The position numbers and the translations under genes are program-made. The notes below the pieces were generated by a model, which worked only from the letters and a program-made list of their open reading frames with translations, had not been told where the DNA came from and did no database searches. This document shows, one piece after another, positions 1-13,937 of a stretch of 64,000 nucleotides of DNA; position 1 is the stretch's first letter; every line of letters begins with the position of its first letter. Source of the stretch: Homarus americanus (taxonomy: Eukaryota; Arthropoda; Malacostraca; Decapoda; Nephropidae); NCBI RefSeq assembly GCF_018991925.1, contig NW_024735442.1, forward strand, positions 522,001-586,000. The letters are read 5' to 3'.

Positions 1-501
1 AAAGGGCAAAAATTTCTTATCTTGAATTATCATATCAGGAAGGCTGTTAGTCAATAATATGCAGTGGCCATATAAGATCTTTTAAAATTATAATGTAGGT
101 TAAACAATAGTAGAAATTTTTTATTTATTTTTATATTATATTTTTTTCATTATAGTTTGTTGTAAGGCTTGCTAGACTTGTTCCATCACATGTACAGTAG
201 TTAGGAATAGAGTACATATTGTTATATTTACTTTTTGTAAGTAGATTTAATTTATCAGAGAAAATTGTGTCAACTTATACAGGGTATTTATTTTTTGCAT
301 TATGTAGTGTAAATCTTAAATGTGTTTTTAATGCGTATGAGAAGAGTAAGCTTCAGTACTGTACTGGTCATTGAGTCACAAGAAGGTGCATGTCAGCAGA
401 GGATCCTTTTTATGAAAATAGGATTCAAGCATAGTACTGTTTACAGAATTCTGTAATACTGTAGAGAGTTAGTTTTTAATTACAGCATTGTAATTAATAT
501 A

Positions 502-1320
502 CAGGTATCCCTTGTTTAACGATAGGGGTTGAGTTCCTGAAAACCTTATGTTAAGGAAAGTTATCACTAAACGAGGGTGAACAATGGGTCAAACAACAGG
601 GCTGTACACATTGAGGACTGTTCTACTACTAATAAATGTGTTCATTGTAAACGGTATTAATTTAATTGATTTATTTATTAACTTTAAGCTTCTTTATAAA
701 CAATGTGGTTAAGAGCTAAGCAGTTTAGTGAGCACAAGATGGGGCTAATTCAAACAAATTTCAAGCAAATTTCATATTGCATCCATCAAAAGTGATAAAA
801 AAATGCTATGATAGACAATAAAATTTATATATACAGTAGTAGATCATAAAATTAAATAGCATATATTATATGTAAAAAAAAAGGTTCCTTCCACACTCAA
901 ACCACACAGTTCAGCCGGTCAGTCACCCAGCTGACTCAGAGACGTGTATATGCAATAACGTCTCATCGGGGGGAGGGAGTGCGGTGCCGGCGACGTAGTT
1001 AAAAGTATCCCGCTTCCTCCACATACACACCCATACTCTTCATTTTTCTTATTTTATAGATTTATATATTCTTTATTTCTAAGCCACATTAGAGTATAGT
1101 AATGATTTTTCAACAACTTTTATACTTTCATTGCATGTAACATTGGCAACCTACCATCTCACAGGTCATCTTATCCCCAGTTTCCCCCCTTCCCAGTACG
1201 TCAGACTATCGTTAAACTGAATTTTGATATAAGATTAAGCGAGTAAGTGTGTTACAAATTCTTTTTGATCACTAAAGCTAATTAACGTTACATGAATTAA
1301 CGCTAAACGAGGGATACCTG
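502..1320. mobile_element. Tc1/mariner-type non-autonomous element (819 bp) with TA target duplication
   Basis: The left end CAGGTATCCCTTGTTTAACG and the reverse complement of the right end, CAGGTATCCCTCGTTTAGCG, match at 18 of 20 positions. Both are bordered by TA (500-501 and 1321-1322), the Tc1/mariner/pogo target. The interior has no transposase frame. An internal block near 905-945 (GTCACCCAGCTGACTCAGAG) and the stretch at 1064-1110 recur in inverted orientation near 21330-21590, so at least two family members are in the window. Confidence 0.8.
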
Positions 1321-2499
1321 TACAGTTATTAAGGTAGAGCCAAAGATTAATTACTCATTTATTAATTACTGTGGTTCACAACCTTTAACCAGGCTGATTA
1401 TGTTTTTGTTTTTTATTGTGTTATGGATTGAATCATCAGAAGCTCAATTTCTAGAAGTTTTAAGGCACAATAAATTTTGTATGAAAAATCCAGGTTTGTT
1501 TAAGGGGGGTAAACCTGCTGGGTTTATGTTTTTAGGCAGTTCCATGAAATGTGCTTGAAGGATAGATATTTCATCAATAATTGATGCCAATAACTTTAAT
1601 TATTACATAACTTTTCTGGCCTTTATTTCACAGATGAATAAAACTATTTTTAATATTTATTGCTTCATTTAAAAAAAAATACATTGTGTTAAATAGTGTT
1701 TCAAGGCTCCTCTAGCAGTTTATGTATAATATGTAGCATTGACAAATACATGTACAGTTTAGTATGGTGTCCATGCTACATTGTAGAATGGTTTCAAGTG
1801 CTACATAATTTTTATTTTCACTCAGCTGGGATATCTGGTAATATTCAAGTACCCCAAATGATGGACTGGATGTCTTACTCATGATGATGGTAACACCCTG
1901 AAACTTGCCCTTCTAATAGTGTTATCTTTAAATGAGGTGTCTCTAGGGCAAGGTATACTGTATAAGGGAAATCCCTTCAACTCATAGCAAATCAGTCAGT
2001 CTTATACAGTGTAAGACAGTCTGTACTCCTAAACCTTGACATTTGGTTTGTGTTTGTCTTCATTCAAGGTGTGTGTTTTACGTAGGAATTGCAATTTTAT
2101 AAGGAGTGGTGTGGGAGACATCACAAAGGGCATTGGCTTTAACTCTTAGTCTCTCTGAGATGATATACCAGGGTCTTAAGAAAAAGGATGGGTGATGCAT
2201 TGGCTCTAGCTTCCATGGCTTGTGATCAGAACAAGTAATTTATTGTTTTCCATGCCTAATGACAATAGAATAGTTTTGTCCAGATATGAAGTACTTTATA
2301 ACATGGCTATAGTTGCATGTTTCTGTTACTTGTGTTAAATGTTCAGGAAACTGAAAAGTGCAATTTAAGACATGTTGATAGATTTGGGAAGTTAAGAAAG
2401 CATAGACATGAGTTAATAATCATTGGATATTAAGACAAGGTATTGCTTATTTTTTGCATAGACGTTACAGTACTGCTTTAATGATCTTTCTTTGGGCAG
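1321..2499 (+). other. Intronic sequence upstream of the first visible exon
   Basis: A/T-rich. I looked for a preceding ECT2 exon with compatible phase and a proline/basic-rich linker and saw none, so the previous exon is probably left of the window. Confidence 0.5.
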
Positions 2500-2595
2500 C
2501 AAACGAAGATCGTCTGTGGGTGATTTGGCTTTTCTATCAGCCGATGGGTCTCTCCTGGATGACACAGTCTCAACACCTAACAGACTTGCTGGCAG
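2500..2595 (+). CDS. ECT2: ECT2 exon a: linker before the DH domain
   Basis: The acceptor is tttgggcag and the donor is gtcagt. The exon begins with the last base of a split codon and ends with two bases (AG) that join the T of the next exon to make Ser. It encodes KRRSSVGDLAFLSADGSLL and so on, rich in Ser with a basic start. It corresponds to the region between BRCT repeats and DH domain in ECT2, where the nuclear localisation signal and mitotic phosphosites sit in vertebrates. Conservation here is low, so identification rests on phase, position and the KRR/SxGSLLD pattern. Confidence 0.75.
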
Positions 2596-5500
2596 GTCAG
2601 TTCCTCAATGACCACATAATTATTTTAAGAGCTCAAAAAATTTATCTTAATCTTCTTATTATTGAACTGATTAATTGTGTTCTTGCCATGTAAGTTACAT
2701 AACTGACAGTTGGCTAAGTTACACAGGCATGTTAGTATCTACTTATACAGTGTACATTTATACATTTAGTTGTGTTTGGTGTTATTCTTTTATATATTTA
2801 TTTTTTTGTTAATGGGTTCTAGTATTCAGTACAAACGTTTGCATCATCTGCAATATGAGAACTTGTATAAACCAGTTTACCTGTAACTATTCATCCAACT
2901 CTTATATTTTACCATACTGATTATGTAGAAGAGTGCTAGAGCAGGGTGGTGGAAGCACTCTGAATATGTGGCACTTTTTTATTCGTGTGCAAATAATATA
3001 CCTTGTAACTTGGTCATACACATTACCAGACTTATGGTGCTGACAGAGAGTTTTATAGCATATTATCCTCTGCCAAATGACCCTTGTTGAAGTGCAAGCT
3101 ATCTTATAAGGTCTAGGGCCATAAATAACTTCCTGACTATGGGGTGATTTTGTGAGTATATAAGTACAGTACTTTTCTATTGAGTTGACAGTTATTAGGC
3201 CAACACCCCAGGAGTGTGTGGCTCCATTTGGGGGGTGCAAGTTGTGCAGAGTATTTAGGACCTTTGGTTACCTCCTACTTCCCTCTGTAACTGGCTGTGG
3301 TATACAGATTTCCTCAATCCTCCTGTACAGTATGTCCAGTGTGTCACAAATGGAGGACTGATCCAGAAATCTTGTTTTGTAATCAAGGTTGGATCAAGCA
3401 TCTCAGCATTCTTCCCCCAACCCTTTGGAGTGCTGAGGTGAGCTGGCTATGGGTGTTGGTTTGTGTAGAATGCTTTTATGGCTGGTACCAATAAAATTTG
3501 TTAATTGCAATGTCTATTTATTATGCTTAACATTAAAATTCTCAAACCTTCTTCCTCTTTAGGTATCATTTTGTCAAGAGGTGAACCTTTTGGAAACTAG
3601 TCTGAAGGTGAAGGTTAATATGATTATTGTATTAGGTTGAGTTTTGGATCCCAATTACATGTTAGGACCTTGGAGTTAGCTTTCATTCTTTAGAGTTACT
3701 TAATCCTAACTTAGCTGAAACGTGGGATTTCAGGATTATTATAAATGAGGACTAATCTTGAAATTCTATTTATAATCAGTTATTAGACCAGTTTCTCATC
3801 TTCCTCCTTAAATTAAAGAATATGAATGGGAAGGACTGAATCACGTGAGCAAAAATGGAATGGCCGGAAGTCTTGGTTTTTGAAGTTAGGTAGGCGTGAA
3901 GGTATGGTTCGGGTAATCACCGTGATCTAGAAATCTATCTGTCTTGAATGAGAGTTGCATTTCCTTGGGAAAACCTTTTTCTTTTATAAATGAGACACCT
4001 TTGTAGTGAAAGGATAAAGTAATTTTGAAATCTTGACTGCTATGGTCAAGGCATGATCGGGTGGATATCAGGGATTTGGTGGACTAAAAAAAAACTTTGA
4101 AGCTGTTATGATTTATTGATAAAAATGGGTTATAATGGCTGAAGGGATACAACCCTCAGTTTTGGTTAACAAACGACTCTGTGGAACCAATTGTGTTCGT
4201 TAATCGAGGGACCACTGTACAATATTAGTTCTTAACAAAAAAATTTATTTGTATTGTTAACATGTACTCTACCCTTACAGTATATCAGAGATTAAATACA
4301 GTACTATACTGTATACTATACAGTATAGAGATGTAATGCGGTAGATGTCAAGGAGTACAATCCAGAATGACAGAAGATATAATATTAGTCTCTTCGCTCT
4401 AACTCTTTACACACACACACAGTAAAAACCCCGAGTAGTGGACCATCTGAGTAACAACACGTCCGAATAATGACACGAATCTTGAGGAAAAAATATAAAA
4501 AAATTGGAACATTTTCTTTGAATATCTTCTGGGTCAATATTATTATGGAGTGACGCTGCATTGATTATGTGGTCCCGCCTGCATCACAAAAACAGTCGTG
4601 CTGCACTCGGTCTACACATGGCTAGTACTCAGTGCAGCCGTGCCTGCTCTCTCTCGACATAAATACCACACGTGAGAAAAGTGCCCAAGTAAGTATGTTT
4701 GGGTAAGGCCCTTAATGGGCAGAAAATGCCTTACCATGAAGGATAAACTCTTAAGTGCTAGCCAAGATCGACAATAAATGTCCTGTTCCCGAGATAATGC
4801 AGAAATTTTTATTTTCTCCGCTGAAAGTGGCTCCCTTACACACCCATATAATCTTAACAACATAACACATGTTGCCACATCTGTGGCCTTGAGATGGCTA
4901 CACGTTACCACTGATTCATGTAACGAAACTAAAAGTTTTGGGAAATTATTTCAGTACTTTAATGTGATTTAGAAATAAAGGAATGCAATATAAACTATAA
5001 ATAAGAAAAAATTAAGAGCCGGAATGTGAACGGTATTCGACTATTCATTGTGAAAGGTGAATGTATGTATGGATGCATTACACTCATCCCATGCATATAT
5101 CAATTCAGCTGAACTCGTCCAATGTCTGCATCATCCATAGGATGTTCGAGGGCAGAAGGTGCTATTTTTGTACATGGAATATGTGCTACGTATTGTATTT
5201 TATGATGTCCTATGTACAGTATTATTTTCATTGTTTATTAAAGCATTTTTTGCTCAATTTTAGCATAAAGTATGTAAGGTACAGAATAATGAAGGGTTGG
5301 AACCTATTTCATTTTACTCGTTAAATCTATCGTAAGTGTCTATGATAACGAAGTTCCCAAGAACGAAGTGGATTTCATGAACATATCCAGCTCATTGCCA
5401 GAGGTATACTGTACACATTTACATCATCCACTTTATCTCTCACTGCACAAGGCTAAACATCCCTACGTCCAGACTTAGAAACCTTAAACAAATTCTTTGT

Positions 5501-8500
5501 GGCTTTAAAAGCTTCTAGACTCTAGAACCTTACCTACATCTATTAACATTTTAAATAAAAGACAACCAACTTTACTGAAAGTATATCATAAGTATGATTA
5601 TTTTACTAAAGGGATTTTGTCTGATTAATGACATCGCTGTGGCTTAATCAGTCCAGTTCTCAGGGTTTTTATTGTATGGTGTGTTATGTTTTTGTGGAAA
5701 TTTTCTTTAGTTTGCATAAAAGGTAATTATTGAAGTTTGCTCATTATTTATGTTTATTTTTCTTGCTTTGCAGGTGTTACAATGAACTAGACGGGTAAGG
5801 AAAAATAAAGTGATTAGGTTTGTGAGGGAGTTTGTGATATACCGGTGTTGATGAGGGACTTGAGAGATGCTGTACAGGTGCAGACAATATCCTCGACACT
5901 CTTGGCTGTATGTGACATCTATAGTCTTTCTTCTTTTTCTTTAGCTGATGGTAATAGGTTTATTAGCCCTACCCCCTTGCACTTACTTGTAGCTCATTGG
6001 CTCATACATAATATTCGATTAATATTGATTTATTGCAAATACATCCATATGAAACTGGTAAGGATACCCAATTCTGGTTCACATTAAAGCTGAATTTAAT
6101 ATATCCAAAGATATAACGACTTGAAAGCTTTAACTTTTAATATTGGTGTGGAAAAAAGTTGGAAATAAAGAATATTTACTGTCGAAGTCACAGTCTCACT
6201 TTCAGAGAACATATTCTTTTTAAAATGGTCATTATATTCAGTGTTTTATGTTTGGTGTCATTTGTTTTCATATACCTAATAATTAGTAAAAAGAGAAGAA
6301 ATAGTGGCACATATGTTCTTCGAAAGCCTGAATTTGTTTGTGACTTCCACAGTAAATATTCTTTATTTCATTTTTTTCTTCACTCATATATTGAAACAAT
6401 ATTTTCAAGCAGTTTTGTCTTTATAAACATTAAATTCAGCTTTAATGTGAGCCAGAATTGGGTATTCTTATCATTTTTATATGGATTTATTTGTGATAAA
6501 TCAATATTAATCGAATATTATGTATGAGCCAAGGAGTTGCTAAAATAAAATACTGCTACTGTATAGTTAAAGGGTATGTAGGTGGGAGGAGATGGGGTTG
6601 TATTATCTCTTTACTTTATTCTGACATTTATTTATGCTGTACCTTTAGGTGTGTATTTTTCATAATTCTGACAATATGTATATAAATTGATTATGTATAT
6701 CAATGACGAGTAGATATCAGATATTACCAAGTGTCGAGGGAATTTTGGTCACGACTACACATGCTTGGGCTGCCCAGGATTACGTTGCATAAGTATGGTA
6801 CTGTAAGCATTTTTGGACGGGTTACTTGCTTAAATCTTTCACCAGTTTTAAGATCAGTTTTCTTCTTTTAAATTTTCCTCACATTTGCTTACTGTAGTCT
6901 TTAAGGTTTGTCTTCCTAATGGTGTATATAGTTTTAAGTTGTGTCTTCCTATAGGTCTGTAGTTTTAAGCTTTATATACAATTTAACCTGTATAACTTAT
7001 CTACCTTAAAAAGCTGTCTTCAGGTCTCAAACACCCTCTTCGTTCCTCGTAAAATTTTCCCCTTTACTCTTCATTATTTGCATTCCTAACCACACACCAT
7101 GTTTCAGGAGGCATAGTAAATGGCAACTTTTGTTGTTTGTACATCACTACATCGTAGATTTCACTTATCATTTTTGCGACTTAAATTCTCTAAATACTTT
7201 TCCAAGTGACAGGGCTAATCTTGTTCATCACTTACCTCATATATGCACATGCTGATAATTGACACACATCATCTTAGCACATTTGTTCAGCAGGCCTCCA
7301 CATAACTGTTTTTAGACTGTTGAAACAAACATCACTTTTGCTAACACCCATATCTAATTGTTGTCATATACTGGGGAAATATTAACCTTGTAACTCCTGG
7401 ATCTTCCAAAACCAACTCATACAACAATGGGTTCTGAACCATTTCTCATTTTTATCCCTAAATCTACACTTTCCCACATTCATGGTCTTAAGTTGGCCAT
7501 AATAAAAGTACACAGTTTCAGTGAACCAACACAGTTTTGAACTTGCCAAAGTTGCTCTGATAACATGAACTTTCTTTTCTGTACAGGTATTAATTTGTTT
7601 ATCCATCTCTATTAGCTCCTCATCCTTTATAAGACCTTATCTGCCTTGAGTGGTATATCAATTTTACTCTTTTAGGATTATACTCATGGTTCATTCCTCC
7701 TTAGAGCTCCTTGATAAACTTTAGTTATTAGTCACACACATGAATTACCATCTGCACCCCCACTTGCTTGCTTGCTTGTGCTTGTATGATGGTGAAACTG
7801 TTCTTAAGCAACTTTCTTTTCTCACATGCCCTGCAGTGCTTCAAAATGTAAGGTATAAAGACATCCAGTATAAAAAAAAATTACATGTACCGTAATTATC
7901 TCCTGCAAGATGTTGGCAGGCTCCACTTACAACCTTCTAGGTAAAGAATGTAAAGGAAAATGGTGATGTGTAAATTTAGAAAATTGGCTGTGTGGTGTTA
8001 ACTGTACGTGTGGTAAGAGATAAAAGGTACAAGTTTTATGTAATGTGAGTCTATTGAAGAATATATATAAAGCCAGACATAAAACTTTATATTAACTGTG
8101 TGTCCTTCTCCACAGTGGTGACCAAACTCCCCTTAGTCCCCCAAGTGTTGATCTCCGGCAACTTTCTTCAAGACAGCGTGTATTCCATGAGTTAATCAAG
8201 ACCGAATGCAATTATGTCAGCATTCTAGATGCAATAGAAAAGGTGTGTTTGGTTTGGAGGTAGACGTGTGTAAATAATGTTTTAAGTTAAATAATTTATC
8301 TTTATTGTGTCTTAGAAAATATTTTAATATCCATTCTCTTATGTTATGAACATACAAAGATTTATTAATTTCAACTGTGGAATCCAGATGTACAGTATCC
8401 CATGAGGTATTTGTTGATCATTACTTTTTGTTTTTCCTGGTGTGCTGCAGGTTATAAAGGTCCCACTTGAGAACACTGTGCCACCTGGGGGCCCCATGTT

Positions 8501-11500
8501 AGATTCCCAAGAACTAAGGTATATCTTCGGCAACTTACCCCCAATTCATGAAGTTCATACAAGAATGCGTAATGATCTTCTCCACTTAGCACACAATTGG
8601 ACTGATGATGCGAGCATTGGAGAAATTATCCTTAGATATGTAAGTATTTTCTTACAGATACTGTACATGTTATGTTTGTACTGCATTGTCTATATGTACA
8701 ATGACCAATTGATGAAAAATACCATAGATAAAAAGGCCAAGTTTTTAAACCTTTATAGCTACAGTGCGTTTTTTGTCAGTTGAGAAACGATGCCCTGCTC
8801 CTTATCAAGACTTACAGCTGATTGGCGGTTTCATCAAATCTGTCAGATTTCGTCCTGAAGTAATGATGTATTTCTAAATGAGTTTATTCATTATTGTTGG
8901 GATGACCGTTTCCGACGAGAAAGATGTTTAGCTAAATTTTATAAAGATACATACATTCATTATTTCAAACATAAGTATGTAGGAAGTTTATCAGAAGTAT
9001 TATAAATGAATTAACTGTTAAACTCGGGTAGCAAATTCACGCTTCCGGAGGATGCATTTAATATATACTTATTTTTTTCCCACAATAAGGCATACTAAGA
9101 CAAATTACATATCAGTAATACTACATTATACAAAAACTTACATTTTAAACGACCAGAATCACATTGAAATATTACAAGGACGTCAGCAGAGGCAGAAAAT
9201 ATGACTGCGAACATGATATAGATTCTAAATTCATATGAAATAGATTTTTAAATGACCTTCATATATATGGGGTTGCTAATAATGAAGTTGGGAATTAAAT
9301 GGTGAAAGAAATATATAACATTAAATGTGTTTTCTATTTCTTTTTACAGTCCTGTGACTTAGAGAAAGCTTACCCACCTTTCATCAACTTTTTTGAAAAC
9401 ATGAAAGAGATGTTGCATAAAATTTCATTGGAACGACCAAGGTTTCACGCATTTCTGAAAATTGCCCAAAACAAGCCTGAGTGTGGTCGACAGAGTTTAC
9501 AAGAGCTTTTAATTCGACCAGTACAAAGATTACCTTCCATGAGTCTCCTTATAAATGGTAAGTATTAATAATTTGTTATATATAAGAGTAGTGAAAGTAA
9601 TGCAAATTCTTATAAGTGTGCTGCAGTCATAATAATGTTGATGCAAAGGTTTACAACTTCAAATTCATTCTATTTTATAAGTTGCTTGTTGTAACAGTGT
9701 TTCTCCTGTCTTATGTTAATTGGTCATATCCATCCTATGATACAGCTGAAATATTACTCAGATTTTACTGCTTAACACTCTTGGGTTTAGGGTCTGGCTG
9801 GATACTCACCTCACCAACACATGACTGCACCACATGAGAGATAATTGTGTGTAATAAGTCATAGCAAGCTTACTATTTGAGATAAAACGGTGGGGTGTTG
9901 CATTAGTATTTTAAATTCCTGCACATTATCTACAAATAGTATTATATAGGTAATTACAAAATACAATGGTTAAATCTGTAAGTAAACACGAGTATAACAC
10001 AAATTGTAGTGAATGGCTGCCAATCAAGCTCCCAATTGTGAATATTCCTTGCTCAAAGTTTCAAAATAAATTTTATTTAGTTGGTAAATTTTTGGTTCTA
10101 AGTTGATATTTCTCCATCTGTATTATAAATTTTAAGTAGAACTATGACTCCTGTGATTCCCGGGTGATTAAAGAATGGGAAATATCATGCCATCATGTCC
10201 TGAAGAAGGTTCTTTAGAATTTATCTCTGAATAACAAATATTAGGAAGATTCTTTTCAACCTAATGGTCATTTTCTAGATTCACAGGGACCGTATATTAG
10301 TGCTTATAAATGTGTTATGGAGAGTTGCAAGGCTTCCAGTGAGCTGCACCTTAAGGAAGTGTTTATGTCTATGGATTCTCTTCAATTTAGTTTAATCTTT
10401 TGTACAGTAAGAGGTAATACCTGTTTAAAGATCTCTAGACTTGGTGGTAGATTGGAGAATCTTTACATAAAAGTATCTACAGTAGTTTCCTGCATTTTTT
10501 ACAACCAGAAAAACATTATACAAGAATAAAAAATGATTCAAATAAATCACAAAATATTTTAAGTATAATTTCTACCTAATTTTGTATTAATTTTTTTCAT
10601 CAGACATATTGAAGCACACTGATAGAACCTCTCCAGACCATACAGCATTGGAGCAAGCCCTGGACAAGATTAAATCTGTGATGACCTTCATCAATGATGA
10701 TAAGAGGAAGACAGAAGCAAAATTAAAATTATTTGAAATACACAATGACATAGAAATGTGTCCGGTAAGTCTTAACACCTTTATAGAATTGATGGTGATG
10801 ATGAGGTTGACTGACAGAAGGATTAAATGGGTGTGACACAAGGATACTAATATGCTTGTTGTAGATAGAAAGTTAAGTAGAGAAGAGCATTTTCTTGATA
10901 GATGATTCATTCAATATTCTCTCTTTACACAGATATACTTTCAGTGCAGTGTAATGAATGAAGATTTATTTCCTTTATTTTATTTCTTATTTCTATTTAT
11001 TTACTTTTACTTTTTCTTCATTCTCTAATTCTCTTTTCATATTCTTACTCATTCTTTTGGTAGGTGAAGGAATGGAGCGAGGGAGGAGGAGGAGGTAGGC
11101 TAGTGATAGAGGGAGGTGGGGGTTTGCCTGTGGTCCCTCCCCCACACCACTAGAGGGTTGGCCTGGGAGCCAATAGGAAGGGAGAATAAGGAGAGGGGTG
11201 GAATAACTGGGGAATAGGGCTAACATGTAACAACTTAAACACAGGGAAAACATGTGATAGTTATGTTGCTACTCATGAGGTCACTGTATACCACAAAGAC
11301 ACTTATGAGGAATTACTCTACTCCATACATGGTTCTTCGCTTATTAACAACGTTATTCAGAATGGACACTTACACATTCAAAACAATTGCCTATCGTCCT
11401 AGCTAGCTTCACAATATAACATCACGTAAAGGGAGTTTACCAAAGGGCACACTTACTTATATATCTCACCATGTTGAGCCCACCGACCCACACACTTAAA

Positions 11501-13892
11501 CACCTCCAGACACTGACTCTCTGTTTAATAATCAAGAGCCCTTGCTGCTGGGTATGGAACTCTAGTGTTGAGCTCATCAGTCCAGTTATGCCTATGTATT
11601 GTTTTCCTTGTAGTACAGTAAAGGAATACCCCAATTATTGTAAAGGATGCATTCCTAAAAGTCATTGCAAATATCAGGGCAGTTTTCCCCATAAGAATGA
11701 GTGTAATTAGGAGTGGTGGATACATTCCCACCTGGCAACTGTCGCCACATATTTTTCAATATACACTTCTGGTTTTAATGGGAGCCTCTGAGAGTGGGAA
11801 CTTCAGCTTAGTCATTCCATCCTCGGTAACCTTACCTACCATCTTCACAACACATACAGTAAGAATCCCAACTACCAAACCACCCGAGTAACGACACAAA
11901 TCTTGGAAAAAAATTATTTAAAAATAATAAAAAATATTTTGTGTACGTATCTTGTGGCGAACTGTTAATAGAATTTGTAGCCCCGCCCTCCCCTTTTGTA
12001 TTCACCCCCAGCCTTCCCTACCCCCTCTGCCCTTCCTTGCTTTCCAACTCAATGTTATAAGAGTGTTGTAAATTGTTTGTTGTGTATCACAGTTCTTTGC
12101 TACAAATTGTATTTTCTTTTTCAGGAGATTTAATAGTCAACCCCTCTGTGGGAATCAATTCCCACCTTTATCCTCCAGGTCCTTGAAGCACCATAGTAGT
12201 AATCTTGTGAGTTATCGGACTTGGAATAACAATCCAATGTGGTATATGTAAATAATTTGCTAATTAATGATTTAATTAGCTAGTTAGGTCAGGGAAATGA
12301 TTACGTGGAGTGTACAAAAATTAGTGGTAAAAACACTATTTGGCACCCACAAGACGGATTACTTCACGGGAAGTAGTGCGGTATTCCGCTCTCTATTGAT
12401 CACGTTAATATCGCTTAATTTACACGATATCGGTGGCGGTAGTTCACTAAAAATGTAAATATGTATTTCTATTAAGAAATGGTGTTGTAAAGAAAAATAA
12501 TAATGAATATTTAGTTCTTGCTTATGTATCACTGCGTGATTGGGTCACGCAATTGTACAAGGCGGTAGAAATCCATTATCATTTCACACTTCATGGAAGG
12601 CAGACGCAACTCTCCAAAATCTAGCAGACAGCCGGCACCACCAAGGATATTCTAGCTTCTCAGTTCCTCCAAGACTCTACGACTCATAGCAGCCCCTAAA
12701 ATAATAGCTAAATGCCTTTTTAAAGTTTAGGTGATCACTTATTCTTGGGTACCACTATTTTAAGCGTACGGGGCTGGCTTAGGTAAGTATATTTTTATTT
12801 TTATTAGATTTTAATAACTTAGATTTAATATCTACATCCTCAGATGAGAGATCCCTGGAGGAGTGAGTTGACATAGATAAAAGATTTGTGACTGATTTAA
12901 AGTTCTAAAGATTATTTTGACTATGTCTTTCTCTTTTAGGATACAAATTGAATCGCTATATTTATACTGAGAATTCTTGCAGCCAAACCTGGTAGCATCT
13001 CATCGCATGTATATGAGCAAAGTGGATGTGACCGAACTAAGTGACTGCTGTAGTGGGCGAGGGGACACGCTCACCCTTTTCCTGTTCAATGATGTCCTAG
13101 AGGTAAGTAAGGGTAGCTTTTAGGTTAAGTGAGAATGATATTATGTATAGCTTCAATTAGTTACCTAAATTTAGCTTGTCTTAGCTGTACACCGATAATA
13201 CTGTACTGTACACACCTATCCAACTTCTGTTTAGCTGTTAAATTGTGGTGCTGAGAAGAAAAAGAGACACCCATTTTAGAATTTCTATGTAATATTTTCG
13301 CCTTTTCGACGTACGACCACTTCGACTTACGACCTGGTCGTCGGGACGGAACCCCGTTATAAATCGAGGAGAGACTGTATATGTTTTAAGTAACGTTATT
13401 TAATGTTAATCAATGGAACAATAGAAGTAGCTAACCACTAATGGCAAAGAAAAAAAAAGAGATGGGTTGGGAACGCCAACATATACTGTACGTGCGCATT
13501 TAAGGATACCGCGTCATTTATCTTTTTAAGAATACAGTGGTCCCTCGGTTAATGAGCACAATTCGTTCCAGAAGGTTGCTCGTTAACCGAAACCATTGTT
13601 TCAATGGGTTTTTGGGTAATTGGTTCCAGCTCACTGAAAATTACATACAAACTAAAAATAAATGCAGTAAAGTATGTACACTTACTTTGAGGTGTGCATG
13701 TAGAAGGCTCCTGGTTGATGATGATGATGGGAATTAGAATGGGGGTGGAGGAGAAGGGAAAAGAGATGGCATTGGGGTGGAAGAGAAGTCACCCCATGCT
13801 GCCATTTCACCCATAAAATTTTAGTTCACTTGGAGTAATTCCTTGTGGTTATCAGCATATACCTGGATCACGTGCACCTACAGTGATTTACT

Positions 13893-13937
<45 letters not shown>

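Noticed and set aside
6159..6527. 122-codon + strand frame with hydrophobic segments
   Set aside because: Phe/Ile/Tyr richness follows from the A/T-rich intron; no family pattern and no context.
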